From Salipiger mucosus DSM 16094 (GTDB taxonomy: Bacteria; Pseudomonadota; Alphaproteobacteria; Rhodobacterales; Rhodobacteraceae), in assembly GCF_000442255.1 (NCBI RefSeq), contig NZ_KE557274.1:638452-702451 (forward strand): a DNA stretch of 64,000 bases, written 5' to 3'. The notes beneath the pieces are model-generated. The model saw nothing but the letters and a program-made list of their open reading frames with translations, did no database searches and was not told the DNA's origin. The position numbers were made by a program, and so were the translations under genes. How positions within the stretch are numbered: position 1 is the first letter of the stretch; every line of letters starts with the position of its first letter. Positions 8,185-16,871 of the stretch are shown piece by piece.

Positions 8185-8637
8185 CTACTGTCCGAGGGAG
8201 TCGCCGAGAGACAGACGGCCGATGTTGCCGAAGAGCTTGCGGATGAAGCCGATGTCGCCGTCGCCCGATTGCGTGACGCGCCGTGTGAGCGGCACGACGA
8301 TGCCGTCCTCGAGACCGTAGCGGCTGATGCCCCGCACGACGCCGTCACCGTCGAAGGCGATCTCGACGACCTCGCGGTTCACCACCTCGGGCGCCTGCCA
8401 GGCAAAGCTGCGGATCTCGCTCTCGATGTAGTAGAAGCCGCTGTCGTTGAGCACACCCGAGGTCGTCGGCACTCCGACGACGTCCTCGACGGTGCCGCGC
8501 GTGTCGATTCCGGGCACGATCTGCTGCAGATCGTCATCCGAGGGTGTGTAGCCGTGGGTGCGGTATTGTGCCGAACAGGCCGCCACCGACAGGACCAGCC
8601 CGCCCGCCATGAGCGCGTTTCTCAGCCGTCTTGTCAT
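8185..8637 (-). CDS. bamE: BamE/SmpA-family outer-membrane assembly lipoprotein
   Basis: Small accessory lipoprotein of the BAM beta-barrel assembly machine, 150 residues. A signal peptide ends in the lipobox LSVAAC (lipidated Cys21). The SmpA/OmlA domain follows, including the IVPGIDTRGTVEDVVGVPTT segment and a beta-rich core. The C-terminus (about 120-150) is an extra low-complexity tail. It is divergent from yceD and upstream of the OlsB-like gene. Confidence 0.85.
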   Translation of the reverse strand: MTRRLRNALMAGGLVLSVAACSAQYRTHGYTPSDDDLQQIVPGIDTRGTVEDVVGVPTTSGVLNDSGFYYIESEIRSFAWQAPEVVNREVVEIAFDGDGVVRGISRYGLEDGIVVPLTRRVTQSGDGDIGFIRKLFGNIGRLSLGDSLGQ

Positions 8638-8739
8638 GGCCCTGCCTCTGCCCCCGCAACTACCCTTGTGTCGACCTTGGCGGCCTTCTATCCCCGATTA
8701 CATATACATGCCAAGCCGTTCAAGCAAAGGAAGGCACAG

Positions 8740-9309
8740 GTGGCTGACAGAGACGACGACACCGCCACGCACCGGCTGCGGGTGGCGGCCCTGAAAGCGG
8801 GCCGGCCCACGCGGTTCGACTACCGCCCCGACGATGCCGCGCGCGCCGCGCTGGCCGAAAGGCTGGAGCTGCGCGGCCTGCGCAAGGCGCGCCTCGCCGG
8901 CGAGATCGCGCCCGAGGGCCGCGACGGCTGGCGGCTCAAGGCGACGCTGGGTGCGACGGTCACGCAGTCCTGCGTGGCAACACTGGAGCCGGTGAGCACG
9001 CGCATCGACGAGCCGGTCGAGCGGCTCTACCTGCCGGAGGCGGCCTTCCCGTCCCTCGACGAGGGGTCGGAAACCGAGGTGCCCGAGGACGACGCCGATC
9101 CGCTGCCGCAGGTGATCGACCTGCGCGACGTGATGACCGAGGCGCTCTCGCTGGCGCTGCCGCCCTACCCGCGCAGTCCCGATGCCCCCGAGCCCGAGGT
9201 TGCCGCGGAGGACGACGCTCCGGACGCCGCCTCCGAGCGGCCGAACCCCTTTGCCCAGCTCGCGGGATTGCGCGACAAGCTGGCAGAGGACGATAACGGC
9301 AAGGAGTGA
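8740..9309 (+). CDS. YceD family protein (DUF177)
   Basis: YceD/DUF177 protein, 189 residues, acidic C-terminal half. The family is linked to 23S rRNA accumulation and almost always precedes rpmF, as here. The diagnostic central segment is VTQSCVATLEPVSTRIDEPV, followed by acidic loops and IDLRDVMTEALSLALPPYPR. The start is GTG at 8740, with AAAGGAAGG just upstream; the ATG at 8708 is out of frame. Divergent from bamE. Confidence 0.85.
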   Translation: MADRDDDTATHRLRVAALKAGRPTRFDYRPDDAARAALAERLELRGLRKARLAGEIAPEGRDGWRLKATLGATVTQSCVATLEPVSTRIDEPVERLYLPEAAFPSLDEGSETEVPEDDADPLPQVIDLRDVMTEALSLALPPYPRSPDAPEPEVAAEDDAPDAASERPNPFAQLAGLRDKLAEDDNGKE

Positions 9310-9331
9310 CGCGCAGGGGACACGAATCCCC

Positions 9332-9359
9332 TTGCGTCCGAGCGACAAATCCCTATTTT
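9332..9359 (+). promoter_or_regulatory. Candidate sigma-70-type promoter for rpmF-plsX-fabH
   Basis: TTGCGT (9332-9337), a 16-base spacer and TATTTT (9354-9359) in the 172-base gap before rpmF. It would give an mRNA leader of about 115 bases. Only partial matches to consensus, so moderate support. Confidence 0.4.
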
Positions 9360-9481
9360 CGCGCCTTCATCGGAATTCCGGGTTGCCATGCCACGTGCCT
9401 TGAGACTATGAGGCCGGGCACACGCCCGACACCAGAACCGGGCAACAAATTGCCCCACACGCGAATGATCGAGGTTGAGAC

Positions 9482-9688
9482 ATGGCCGTCCAACAGAACA
9501 AAGTATCCAAATCGCGCCGCAACAACCGTCGGGCGCATGACGCCCTCTCCGCGGCCAACCCCAACGAGTGCGACAACTGCGGCGAGCTGAAGCGCCCGCA
9601 CCACGTCTGCCCGTCCTGCGGCCACTACGCCGAGCGCGAAGTCGTCGCCGCAGCCGACGAGATCGACCTGGACGAAGACGCCGCCTGA
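9482..9688 (+). CDS. rpmF: 50S ribosomal protein L32
   Basis: Large-subunit ribosomal protein, 68 residues. The basic N-terminus [20 protein letters not shown] is followed by a zinc ribbon with Cys30, Cys33, Cys43 and Cys46 (CDNC and CPSC), then an acidic tail. The four-cysteine (zinc-binding) form is intact. First gene of the conserved rpmF-plsX-fabH cluster linking ribosome and phospholipid synthesis. Confidence 0.97.
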   Translation: MAVQQNKVSKSRRNNRRAHDALSAANPNECDNCGELKRPHHVCPSCGHYAEREVVAAADEIDLDEDAA

Positions 9689-9711
9689 ACAGCCGAAGGC
9701 CCGGTCCCCGC

Positions 9712-10824
9712 ATGAGTCCTCTCTCGGATCACCGCAAGGCGGACGGGCCCTTGGTGCTCTCCATCGACGCCATGGGCGGAGATCGCGGGCCGGCAACCAT
9801 CGTTGCCGGCCTTGCCACCTTTGCACGCAAGCACGAAGACGTCCGCTTCCTGCTGCACGGCCCCCGGGACGAGCTGCAGGCGCTTGTCGACAAGCGCCCC
9901 GCGCTGTCCGGCCGCTGCGACGTGCGCGACGCACCCCGCGTCGTATCGATGGAAGACAAGCCCAGCCACGTCATGCGCAACGGGCAGGACACCTCGATGT
10001 GGTCCACGCTCGATTCGGTGCGCGACGGCGAGGCGACGGTTGCCGTCTCCTGCGGCAACACCGGCGCGCTGATGCTGCTGTCGATGGTGCGCCTGCGCAA
10101 GCTGCCGGGCGTCAATCGGCCGGCCATCGCGGTGCTCTGGCCCTCGCGCAACCCGCAGGGCTACAACGTCATCCTGGACGTGGGCGCCGATATCCGCGCC
10201 GACGCGGACGACCTGCTGAAATACGCCATGATGGGCGCCTCCTATGCGCGCAACGGGCTCTCGCTCGAGCAGCCGCGCGTCGGCCTGCTGAACGTGGGCA
10301 CGGAGGAGCACAAGGGCCGGACCGAGCTCAAGGCGGCGCATGAACTCATCTCGGCCAATGCCGAGCAGAACGGGTTCGACTTCGTCGGCTTCGTCGAGGG
10401 CAGCGATCTGCCCGGAACGCGCTGCGACGTGATCGTCACCGACGGGTTCACCGGCAACATCGCGCTAAAGACCGGAGAGGGCACCGCCTCGCTCATCGGC
10501 GACCTGCTGCGCGAGGCCTTCGCCTATTCTCCGCTGTCCCGCATCGCGTCGCTTCTGGCGCTGACCTCGCTCAAGCGCCTGCAGGCCCGGATCGACCCGC
10601 GCCGCAAGAACGGCGGCGTCTTCCTGGGGCTCAACGGCACGGTCGTGAAATCTCACGGCGCCGCGGACGCGACGGGTGTGGCAGCCGCCGTCGAACTGGC
10701 CTACGATCTGGCCCAATCGGGGTTCGGCGACCGGCTCGCGGCACGCATTGCCGCGGCGGGCGACACGCGCCCCACCGCCGAGGACGGCCCGGCGAACGAG
10801 CAGAAAGACGGAACCGACCAATGA
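9712..10824 (+). CDS. plsX: Phosphate acyltransferase PlsX
   Basis: Peripheral membrane enzyme that converts acyl-ACP to acyl-phosphate for glycerolipid synthesis, 370 residues. Family segments are LSIDAMGGDRGP at the N-terminus, ATVAVSCGNTGALM, LLNVGTEEHKG and IVTDGFTGNIALKTGEG. The ATG at 9712 starts 23 bases after rpmF. Its stop overlaps the fabH start (ATGA), indicating translational coupling. Confidence 0.96.
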   Translation: MSPLSDHRKADGPLVLSIDAMGGDRGPATIVAGLATFARKHEDVRFLLHGPRDELQALVDKRPALSGRCDVRDAPRVVSMEDKPSHVMRNGQDTSMWSTLDSVRDGEATVAVSCGNTGALMLLSMVRLRKLPGVNRPAIAVLWPSRNPQGYNVILDVGADIRADADDLLKYAMMGASYARNGLSLEQPRVGLLNVGTEEHKGRTELKAAHELISANAEQNGFDFVGFVEGSDLPGTRCDVIVTDGFTGNIALKTGEGTASLIGDLLREAFAYSPLSRIASLLALTSLKRLQARIDPRRKNGGVFLGLNGTVVKSHGAADATGVAAAVELAYDLAQSGFGDRLAARIAAAGDTRPTAEDGPANEQKDGTDQ

Positions 10825-11792
10825 CGATACGGGCAAAGGTGACAGGGATCGGGCATTATCTGCCCGAGCATGTCGTCCCCAACGCCGAGTTCGAAAAGAC
10901 CCTCGACACCTCGGACGAGTGGATCCGCAGCCGCTCGGGGATCGAGCGGCGCCACTTTGCCGCCGAGGGTGAAACCACCTCGGACCTCGCCACCAATGCC
11001 GCCATGGCCGCGCTGGGCGACGCAGGCCTCACGCCGGCCGATCTCGACGGCATCGTCGTGGCGACCTCGACGCCGGACCTGACCTTTCCCTCCGCCGCCA
11101 CCATGGTGCAGGCGCGCCTCGGGATGGAGCGCGGATTCGCCTTCGACATCCAGGCGGTCTGCGCGGGCTTCGTCTACGGGCTGGCCAACGCCAACGCGCT
11201 GATCGTCTCGGGCACGGCGAAGCGGATCATGGTGATCGGCGCCGAGACCTTCTCGCGCATCCTCGACTGGAACGACCGCTCGACCTGCGTGCTTTTCGGC
11301 GACGGCGCGGGCGCGCTGATCCTCGAGGCCTCGGAAGGCGACGGCACCAAGGAGGATCGCGGCGTGCTGTCGGTCGACATCCACTCCGACGGCCGCTTCC
11401 GCGACCTGCTCTACGTCGACGGCGGCGTGAGCACGAATTCCATCGGCCACCTGCGGATGGAAGGCAAGGAGGTCTTCCGCCACGCGGTTGCCAAGCTTGC
11501 CGCCACCGCGACCACGGCAATGGAGAAGGCCGGCGTCACAACCGACGAGATCGACTGGATCGTGCCGCACCAGGCGAACATCCGCATCATCACCGGCACG
11601 GCCAAGAAGCTGGGCCTGCCGATGGAGCAGGTCATCGTCACCGTGCAGGACCACGGCAACACCTCGGCGGCCTCGATCCCGATGGCGCTGTCCGTCGGCA
11701 AGGCCGAGGGCCGCATCAAGCCGGGCGACGTGGTCATCACCGAAGCCATCGGCGGCGGCCTGGCCTGGGGCGCGGTGCTGCTGCGCTGGTGA
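10821..11792 (+). CDS. fabH: Beta-ketoacyl-ACP synthase III
   Basis: Initiates type II fatty acid synthesis by condensing acetyl-CoA with malonyl-ACP. The 323 residues carry the Cys-His-Asn triad: the cysteine in [10 protein letters not shown] (about 113), the histidine in [10 protein letters not shown] (about 250) and the asparagine in HGNTSAAS (about 280). It overlaps plsX by four bases. A hairpin follows 12 bases after the stop, and ihfA has its own promoter. Confidence 0.96.
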   Translation: MTIRAKVTGIGHYLPEHVVPNAEFEKTLDTSDEWIRSRSGIERRHFAAEGETTSDLATNAAMAALGDAGLTPADLDGIVVATSTPDLTFPSAATMVQARLGMERGFAFDIQAVCAGFVYGLANANALIVSGTAKRIMVIGAETFSRILDWNDRSTCVLFGDGAGALILEASEGDGTKEDRGVLSVDIHSDGRFRDLLYVDGGVSTNSIGHLRMEGKEVFRHAVAKLAATATTAMEKAGVTTDEIDWIVPHQANIRIITGTAKKLGLPMEQVIVTVQDHGNTSAASIPMALSVGKAEGRIKPGDVVITEAIGGGLAWGAVLLRW

Positions 11793-11803
11793 TTGCCCCC
11801 GTC

Positions 11804-11822
11804 CGGCGGCGACCTGCCGCCG
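11804..11822 (+). terminator. Short hairpin after fabH
   Basis: Perfect 7-bp stem CGGCGGC / GCCGCCG with a 5-nt loop just after the fabH stop, followed by AAATCGCG and no U-tract. It may be a weak or Rho-assisted end of the rpmF-plsX-fabH transcript. Confidence 0.35.
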
Positions 11823-11859
11823 AAATCGCGGGTCAGGCCCGGCTTTCAAGTACCTGACG

Positions 11860-11889
11860 TTGACACGGAAAATTGACCGCGCCTATGCT
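11860..11889 (+). promoter_or_regulatory. ihfA promoter
   Basis: Perfect -35 TTGACA (11860-11865), 18-base spacer and -10 TATGCT (11884-11889). Transcription would begin near 11896, leaving a leader of about 18 bases that contains the GGAGGGACGG ribosome site of ihfA. Confidence 0.65.
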
Positions 11890-11913
11890 GGCGGAAACTC
11901 CGGAGGGACGGGA

Positions 11914-12216
11914 ATGGGTGAAAAGACTCTCACGCGCATGGATCTGAGCGAGGCCGTCTTCCGCGAGGTCGGCCTGTCGCGCAACGAAAGCGCAGACTTG
12001 GTGGAATCGGTTCTCCAGCACATGTCCGACGCGCTCGTGCGGGGGGAACAGGTCAAGATCTCGTCCTTCGGCACCTTCTCGGTGCGCGACAAGGCGGCGC
12101 GCGTGGGCCGCAATCCCAAGACCGGCGAAGAGGTGCCGATCCAGCCGCGCCGCGTGCTGACGTTCCGCCCCTCGCACTTGATGAAAGAGCGCGTCGCCGA
12201 CGGCAACAAGGGGTAA
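11914..12216 (+). CDS. ihfA: Integration host factor subunit alpha
   Basis: DNA-bending nucleoid protein, 100 residues, pairs with IhfB encoded elsewhere. The HU/IHF fold is complete: [19 protein letters not shown] dimer helices, [11 protein letters not shown], and the arm [14 protein letters not shown] whose proline intercalates into DNA. The downstream MerR-like gene begins six bases after its stop, a conserved pairing in alphaproteobacteria. Confidence 0.95.
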   Translation: MGEKTLTRMDLSEAVFREVGLSRNESADLVESVLQHMSDALVRGEQVKISSFGTFSVRDKAARVGRNPKTGEEVPIQPRRVLTFRPSHLMKERVADGNKG

Positions 12217-12222
12217 GCGGGC

Positions 12223-13605
12223 ATGAGCAAGTCCCGCGACGCCTTCCGCACCATCAGCGAGGTCGCGGAGCTGCTGGACACGCCGGCTCACGTCCTGCGC
12301 TTCTGGGAAAGCAAGTTCACGCAGGTCAAGCCGGTGAAGCGCGCCGGTGGTCGGCGGTATTACCGGCCCGGCGACATCGGCCTGCTGGCCGGCATCAAGA
12401 AGCTGCTCCACGACGACGGCATGACCATCAAGGGCGTGCAGAAGGTGCTGCGCGAGAAGGGCGTGCGCCATGTCTCGGGCCTCGTGCCCGCGCCGACCGA
12501 GGTCGCCGCCGAGGAAGAGGTCGCGGAGATGATCGAGGACGCGCCCTATACGGAGGCCCCCGAGGAAAGCGGCACCGTCCTGCCCTTCGTCGCCCCCGAC
12601 AGCCCGCCGCGCGCCGAGCCGACTGTGGCCGAGAGTGCCGTCCCGGATCAAGCGGAGGCACCGGAGGCCGCGCCGGCCGAAGATGGAGAGTGGCCAGAGG
12701 CGGAGCCGAGCGACACCGATATGCCGACCGAGCCAGTGTCCGACGACGCCTTTGACGCCCCGGAGCCGATTTCGGCCGGGGCCGCGATGCCCCCCGAGAT
12801 GGCGCCCGAGGCCGAGGACACGCTGGCGGCCGAGATTCCCGGACCTGACGCCGACGACATGCCCGGCGGCCTTGGCGCGCAAGAGTCGCAGGCACCTGAA
12901 GCCTCGGATGCGGTGACCGAGAGCGAACCTGCGCTCGGTCCTTACCCCGTCGAGGACACGCCCTCGGCGGTCGCGGAAGCTGAGCAAACACCGACCGACG
13001 AGCACGACCACGAGGCTGGTGCGGAAGCCGAGGCCGAAGCCGCGGTCGGTTCCGAACCCACGACATATACCGAGCCTGTAGCCGATGCCGGTGAAGGGGC
13101 CGACTCGGATGCCGAAACCTGGCCGGATCTCTTCGGCCGCGGCGAGAGCTCGCCCCCTGCGGCCATGTCCGAAACACCTCCGAACCCCTTGCCCGAGTTC
13201 CTGGCCCAGTCGCTCGAGGAGCGCGCGACCGAGACGGGCGAACTGCCCGCCGACACGGCCGAGTCGCCCGAGGTGAACGACGAAGAGGTCGATATGGCCG
13301 AACCCGTCGAGGCCGGATTCGACGCGCCGGGCGCGGACAGCGCGCCGGCCGACTCGGACGAATCCGAATCTCCGGAGGCTGCGGCCGAGCCGCCGGACAT
13401 GCCCGCCCAGACTGCCCAGGCCCCTGCTCCCGCGCCGCTGCCGGAACTGCGCTCGGAGGCCGATCTGCCGACGCCCGCGCCCGGCCCGCTGGCGCATCTG
13501 GCGCGGGTCCAGCGGCTCGATCCCGAGCGCGCGGCGGCGCTTGCGCCGCATGTCGCCGCGCTGCGGGCGCTTGTCGAAGGCCGCGCCGCGACCGAGGCCG
13601 ATTGA
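12223..13605 (+). CDS. MerR-family protein with long acidic disordered tail
   Basis: Putative DNA-binding regulator, 460 residues. The N-terminal 80 or so form a MerR winged helix ([33 protein letters not shown]). About 100-410 is a low-complexity stretch of Glu, Ala, Pro and Asp with no predicted fold. The last 45 residues are again ordered ([21 protein letters not shown]), so the tail ends in a conserved helix that may be an interaction point. It is coupled to ihfA. The target genes and ligand are unknown; no sensor cysteines are seen. Confidence 0.85.
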   Translation: MSKSRDAFRTISEVAELLDTPAHVLRFWESKFTQVKPVKRAGGRRYYRPGDIGLLAGIKKLLHDDGMTIKGVQKVLREKGVRHVSGLVPAPTEVAAEEEVAEMIEDAPYTEAPEESGTVLPFVAPDSPPRAEPTVAESAVPDQAEAPEAAPAEDGEWPEAEPSDTDMPTEPVSDDAFDAPEPISAGAAMPPEMAPEAEDTLAAEIPGPDADDMPGGLGAQESQAPEASDAVTESEPALGPYPVEDTPSAVAEAEQTPTDEHDHEAGAEAEAEAAVGSEPTTYTEPVADAGEGADSDAETWPDLFGRGESSPPAAMSETPPNPLPEFLAQSLEERATETGELPADTAESPEVNDEEVDMAEPVEAGFDAPGADSAPADSDESESPEAAAEPPDMPAQTAQAPAPAPLPELRSEADLPTPAPGPLAHLARVQRLDPERAAALAPHVAALRALVEGRAATEAD

Positions 13606-13640
13606 CCCGCAGACAGGCGCGGATTTCCGCGATTCAGGGC

Positions 13641-13669
13641 TTGCCCCCGCCGGCGAAAAACAGTATGAA
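13641..13669 (+). promoter_or_regulatory. tRNA-Pro promoter
   Basis: TTGCCC (13641-13646), a 17-base spacer and TATGAA (13664-13669), placing the start about eight bases before the tRNA. Confidence 0.55.
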
Positions 13670-13683
13670 CGGGCCTCACAAGT

Positions 13684-13760
13684 CGGGCTATGGCGCAGCC
13701 TGGTAGCGCGTCCGTCTGGGGGACGGAAGGTCGCAGGTTCGAGTCCTGCTAGCCCGACCA
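13684..13760 (+). tRNA. tRNA-Pro (anticodon GGG)
   Basis: A 77-nt cloverleaf. The acceptor stem CGGGCTA pairs with TAGCCCG, and the 3' end ACCA is encoded. The anticodon stem TCCGT/ACGGA encloses the loop CTGGGGG, giving anticodon GGG (reads CCC and CCU). The T-arm contains GTTCGAGTC. Confidence 0.97.
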
Positions 13761-13876
13761 ATCATCCGACTTGTCACGACAATTTCTCCGACGCGCGGTC
13801 GGCGCGGCGGTGCATTTGCGCTCCCCTTCGCGGCGCAGGATTGCTAAGCAGTCCCGAAAACAGGGGACGGACCGCG

Positions 13877-14971
13877 ATGACAGGCGTGCTTGCCAGCCAG
13901 CAGATCGAAACGCTGATCGCCGAGGGCGCGATCGACACCGGCGCCCCGCCGGCGCGGGGCCAGGTGCAGCCCGCCAGCCTCGACTTGCGGCTGGGCAGCG
14001 AAGCGATCCGCGTGCGCGCCTCCTTCCTCGCGGGCTCAGGACGTCCGGTCGCGGAGCGTCTCGACGAGTTCGAGATGCACCGCGTCGACCTGACCGGCGA
14101 CGGCGCCGTGCTGGAAAAGGGCTGCGTCTACGTCGTCCCGCTGATGGAGCGCCTCGCCCTGCCCGCCGACCTGTCGGCCGTGGCCAACGCCAAGAGCTCG
14201 ACCGGGCGGCTGGACCTGCTGACGCGCACGATCACCGATGGCGGCACCGAGTTCGACCGCGTGGCGCCGGGATACACCGGCCCGCTTTATGCCGAGATCT
14301 GTCCGCGCAGCTTCTCGGTGCTGGCGCGCTCGGGCATGCGGCTGAACCAGATCCGCTTTCGGCGCGGGCAGTCGGTGCTGGACGACGCGGCACTGCGGGC
14401 GCTGCACGACAGCGAGACGCTGGTCGGCGGTGGCCCGGCGCTCATCGACGACGGGCTGGGTTTCTCGGTCGACCTTCAGCCCGCAGAGGGCGCGCTGGCG
14501 GGCTGGCGGGCCAAGCGGCACACCGGCGTCATCGACCTCGACCGGATCGGCCACTACGATCCGCTGGAGTTCTGGGACCCGCTGCAGGCCCGGCACGGGC
14601 GGCTGATCCTCGACCCCGATGCCTTCTATATCCTCGTGAGCCGCGAGGCGGTCCACATCCCGCCCGCCTATGCCGCCGAGATGGCGCCCTATCTCGCCAT
14701 GGTGGGCGAGTTCCGCGTGCACTACGCCGGTTTCTTCGATCCCGGCTTCGGCCATGCGGGCGCGGGGGGCACGGGCTCGCACGGGGTGCTTGAGGTGCGG
14801 TGCCACGAGGCCCCCTTTGTGCTGGAGCACGGGCAGATCGTCGGACGCCTGGTCTACGAACGCATGGACGAGGTGCCTGCCCAGCTATACGGCGCGGGAA
14901 TCGCCTCGAACTACCAGGGCCAGGGACTGAAGCTGTCTAAGCACTTCCGCGCGCCCGAAGCGGGCGCCTAG
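13877..14971 (+). CDS. dcd: 2'-deoxycytidine 5'-triphosphate deaminase (long form)
   Basis: Deaminates dCTP to dUTP for thymidylate supply. At 364 residues it is about twice the classical Dcd, as in other alphaproteobacteria, with two tandem dUTPase-like folds. The signature QPASLDLRLG is N-terminal; the catalytic block NAKSSTGRLD ... YAEICPRSFSVLARSG is near 100-160. The second half repeats the fold in weaker form (LEFWDPL ... LVYERMDEVPAQLYG). The last four bases overlap the stop of the convergent small gene. Confidence 0.9.
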   Translation: MTGVLASQQIETLIAEGAIDTGAPPARGQVQPASLDLRLGSEAIRVRASFLAGSGRPVAERLDEFEMHRVDLTGDGAVLEKGCVYVVPLMERLALPADLSAVANAKSSTGRLDLLTRTITDGGTEFDRVAPGYTGPLYAEICPRSFSVLARSGMRLNQIRFRRGQSVLDDAALRALHDSETLVGGGPALIDDGLGFSVDLQPAEGALAGWRAKRHTGVIDLDRIGHYDPLEFWDPLQARHGRLILDPDAFYILVSREAVHIPPAYAAEMAPYLAMVGEFRVHYAGFFDPGFGHAGAGGTGSHGVLEVRCHEAPFVLEHGQIVGRLVYERMDEVPAQLYGAGIASNYQGQGLKLSKHFRAPEAGA

Positions 14972-15180
14972 AACTTGATGAAGCGCCGTGCCACGCGTGC
15001 GGCCTTCTTTGCGGTCTTCGCCTGCTTGCGCGCACGCTGGCGCTGACGGCGCTCCTCGGGCGTGAGCGGCGCGTCGGCGCCGCGGCGTCCCGGACCCATG
15101 GTCTTGTCGATGCCTGCGTTCATGCCGCGGCCCACGGCCCGTCGGACCACCATGCGCGAAATCGTGTTGAAGATACTCAT
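14968..15180 (-). CDS. Small basic conserved protein
   Basis: Seventy-residue, very basic protein of unknown function. The N-terminus MSIFNTISRMVVRRAVGRG could be an amphipathic helix; the C-terminal half (EERRQRQRARKQAKTAKKAA) is a lysine/arginine helix that could bind nucleic acid or membrane. Its stop overlaps the end of the convergent dcd gene. It is called a gene because of codon structure, position and a sensible start; a biological role is not known. Confidence 0.6.
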   Translation of the reverse strand: MSIFNTISRMVVRRAVGRGMNAGIDKTMGPGRRGADAPLTPEERRQRQRARKQAKTAKKAARVARRFIKF

Positions 15181-15382
15181 CGCCCGCTCCTATTGCTGCT
15201 GATCCGAAGCATAGCCCGGCCTCCGGGAATTTCAGCCCGATGCCTAGAATGCGCAGCATCGGGCCGCGAACGCGCCATGGCCGCCCGGGTTCCCGGCCTT
15301 GCCCGACCGGCGGAAGACGGCCAAAACCACATCAAGGCCGCGCGGTTCCTCGCTGATCATAAACACCTTTTTCGCATCGACC

Positions 15383-15408
15383 GGAACGGTTCTGCACCCC
15401 CTGCTGTT
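15383..15408 (+). promoter_or_regulatory. Candidate EcfG-type stress promoter
   Basis: GGAAC (15383-15387), 17 bases, then TGTT (15405-15408), close to the alphaproteobacterial general-stress sigma EcfG consensus GGAAC-N16/17-CGTT. It lies about 55 bases before the SH3/DUF1236 gene. A small hairpin CGAAGGC/GCCTTCG (15418-15435) lies in the leader. Confidence 0.4.
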
Positions 15409-15463
15409 GTGACGCCACGAAGGCAGACGCCTTCGCCAACTTGCATCTGTGAGGAGACCCGAC

Positions 15464-16129
15464 ATGCAACGCACCAAGACCATTCTGCTGGGCACCGCCC
15501 TTGCCAGCCTTGTCGCAGCACCTGTCGCCGCAGCGATGAGCGCCTCGGCCACCACCGACCTGAACCTGCGCACGGGCCCCGGTCCGCAGTACGAGGTGCA
15601 GGATGTCATCGCCTCCTCCGACGAAGTCGACGTCATGGGCTGCCTCGACCAAGCCGAATGGTGCGAGGTCTCCTACAACGGCAGCGAGGGCTGGGCCTAC
15701 TCCGCCTACCTGACGACGCCGGTCGAGGATGAGCCGGTCGTGATCTACGAGAACACGGAACGCCTGGAAGTCGAGACCGTGACCTACGAGGATGACGAAG
15801 GCGCCGGCGTCGGCGCGGCAGCTGCAGGCGGCTGGGGCGCGCTGGCAGGCTCGCTGCTGGTCGGTGGCCCGGCCGCCGCTGCCGCAGGCGCCGTGGTCGG
15901 TGCCGTCGCGGGCGCCGAGTCGCAGATCGAGGAAAAGACCGTGACCTACGTGGTCGAGAACCCGGTCGAACCGGTCTACCTCAGCGGCGAAGTCGCCACC
16001 GGCGCGGGCATTCCGCAAGACATCGAGGTCTACGAGGTGCCGGAGAGCGACTACGCCTACCTCAACGTGAACGAGACGCCGGTCGTGATCGACCCTGAGA
16101 CCCGTCGCATCGTGCAGGTGGTCCGCTGA
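15464..16129 (+). CDS. Periplasmic SH3 plus DUF1236 protein
   Basis: Exported envelope protein of unknown function, 221 residues. The signal peptide is TILLGTALASLVAAPVAAA. A bacterial SH3 domain follows (about 25-85: LNLRTGPGPQYEVQDVI, CEVSYNGSEGWAYSAYL) with two cysteines that could pair. A glycine/alanine-rich zipper-like hydrophobic segment (about 110-145) resembles glycine-zipper membrane insertions. The C-terminal DUF1236 module is IPQDIEVYEVPESDYAYLN ... DPETRRIVQVV. GAGGAG precedes the ATG. An intrinsic terminator follows, so it is probably monocistronic. Confidence 0.8.
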   Translation: MQRTKTILLGTALASLVAAPVAAAMSASATTDLNLRTGPGPQYEVQDVIASSDEVDVMGCLDQAEWCEVSYNGSEGWAYSAYLTTPVEDEPVVIYENTERLEVETVTYEDDEGAGVGAAAAGGWGALAGSLLVGGPAAAAAGAVVGAVAGAESQIEEKTVTYVVENPVEPVYLSGEVATGAGIPQDIEVYEVPESDYAYLNVNETPVVIDPETRRIVQVVR

Positions 16130-16153
16130 TCCAAGCCTCTTGAGGGAACGAAG

Positions 16154-16184
16154 GCCCCCGGTCCGCGCGACCGGGGGCTTTTTT
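16154..16184 (+). terminator. Intrinsic terminator of the SH3/DUF1236 gene
   Basis: Perfect 10-bp stem GCCCCCGGTC / GACCGGGGGC with loop CGCGC, followed directly by TTTTTT (16179-16184). Confidence 0.9.
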
Positions 16185-16187
16185 CGG

Positions 16188-16871
16188 TCAGTCCTCGAAC
16201 AGCTCGCTCTGACCCTCGGTCGCGTCGTCCTCGTCGTCGTCGTCGCTTTCGGGCCCCGGCGTGCCCGCGCCCGGCGGCGGTCGGTTCTCGAGAAGGCCCG
16301 CGGCGCGCAGCTCCTTGAGGCCCGGCAGGTCGCGGGCGTTCTCGAGGCCGAAGTGGTCGAGGAAATCCTCGGTCACCACGAATGTCACCGGCCGCCCCGG
16401 CGTCATCTTGCGGCGCCCGAAGCGGATCCACTCCATCTCGAGCAGCTGGTCCACCGTGCCGCGCGAGACGCTCACGCCCCGGATCTCCTCGATCTCGGCG
16501 CGGGTGACGGGCTGGTGATAGGCGATGATCGCCAGGGTCTCGATCGCCGCGCGCGAGAGCTTGCGGGTCTCGACCGTCTCCTTCTGCATGAGAAACCCGA
16601 GGTCCGGCGCGGTGCGCATCGCCCAGGCGTCGCCCACCCTCACGAGGTGCACGCCGCGCCCCTCGTAGCGCTTGCGCAGGTGCGCCAGCGCCTCGGCCGG
16701 GTCCGAGCCGTGCGGCATCCGGTCGGTCAGCTCGCGCACCGTGACCGGCTCGGCCGACGCGAAGAGCACCGCCTCGACCATGCGCTCCTGTTCGCCCATC
16801 GGCGGCGCCTCGAAGAGCGACTCGCGCGGGGTGTCGGCCTCGTCGCCGTGATCCTCGGTCTCGTCAGTCAT
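16188..16871 (-). CDS. scpB: Segregation and condensation protein B
   Basis: Kleisin-associated winged-helix subunit of the SMC-ScpAB condensin, 227 residues. The core is VEAVLFASAEPVTVRELTDR, then SRAAIETLAIIAYHQPVTRAEIEEIRGVSVSRGTVDQLLE. The C-terminus is an acidic tail. ATG 16871 overlaps the last eight bases of scpA; a longer in-frame extension would merely read across scpA. The long SMC partner is elsewhere. Confidence 0.93.
   Translation of the reverse strand: MTDETEDHGDEADTPRESLFEAPPMGEQERMVEAVLFASAEPVTVRELTDRMPHGSDPAEALAHLRKRYEGRGVHLVRVGDAWAMRTAPDLGFLMQKETVETRKLSRAAIETLAIIAYHQPVTRAEIEEIRGVSVSRGTVDQLLEMEWIRFGRRKMTPGRPVTFVVTEDFLDHFGLENARDLPGLKELRAAGLLENRPPPGAGTPGPESDDDDEDDATEGQSELFED

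Noticed and set aside
8654..8711. Strong promoter between bamE and yceD
   Set aside because: TTGGCG and TACATA with a 16-base spacer is possible but too weak a match to list.
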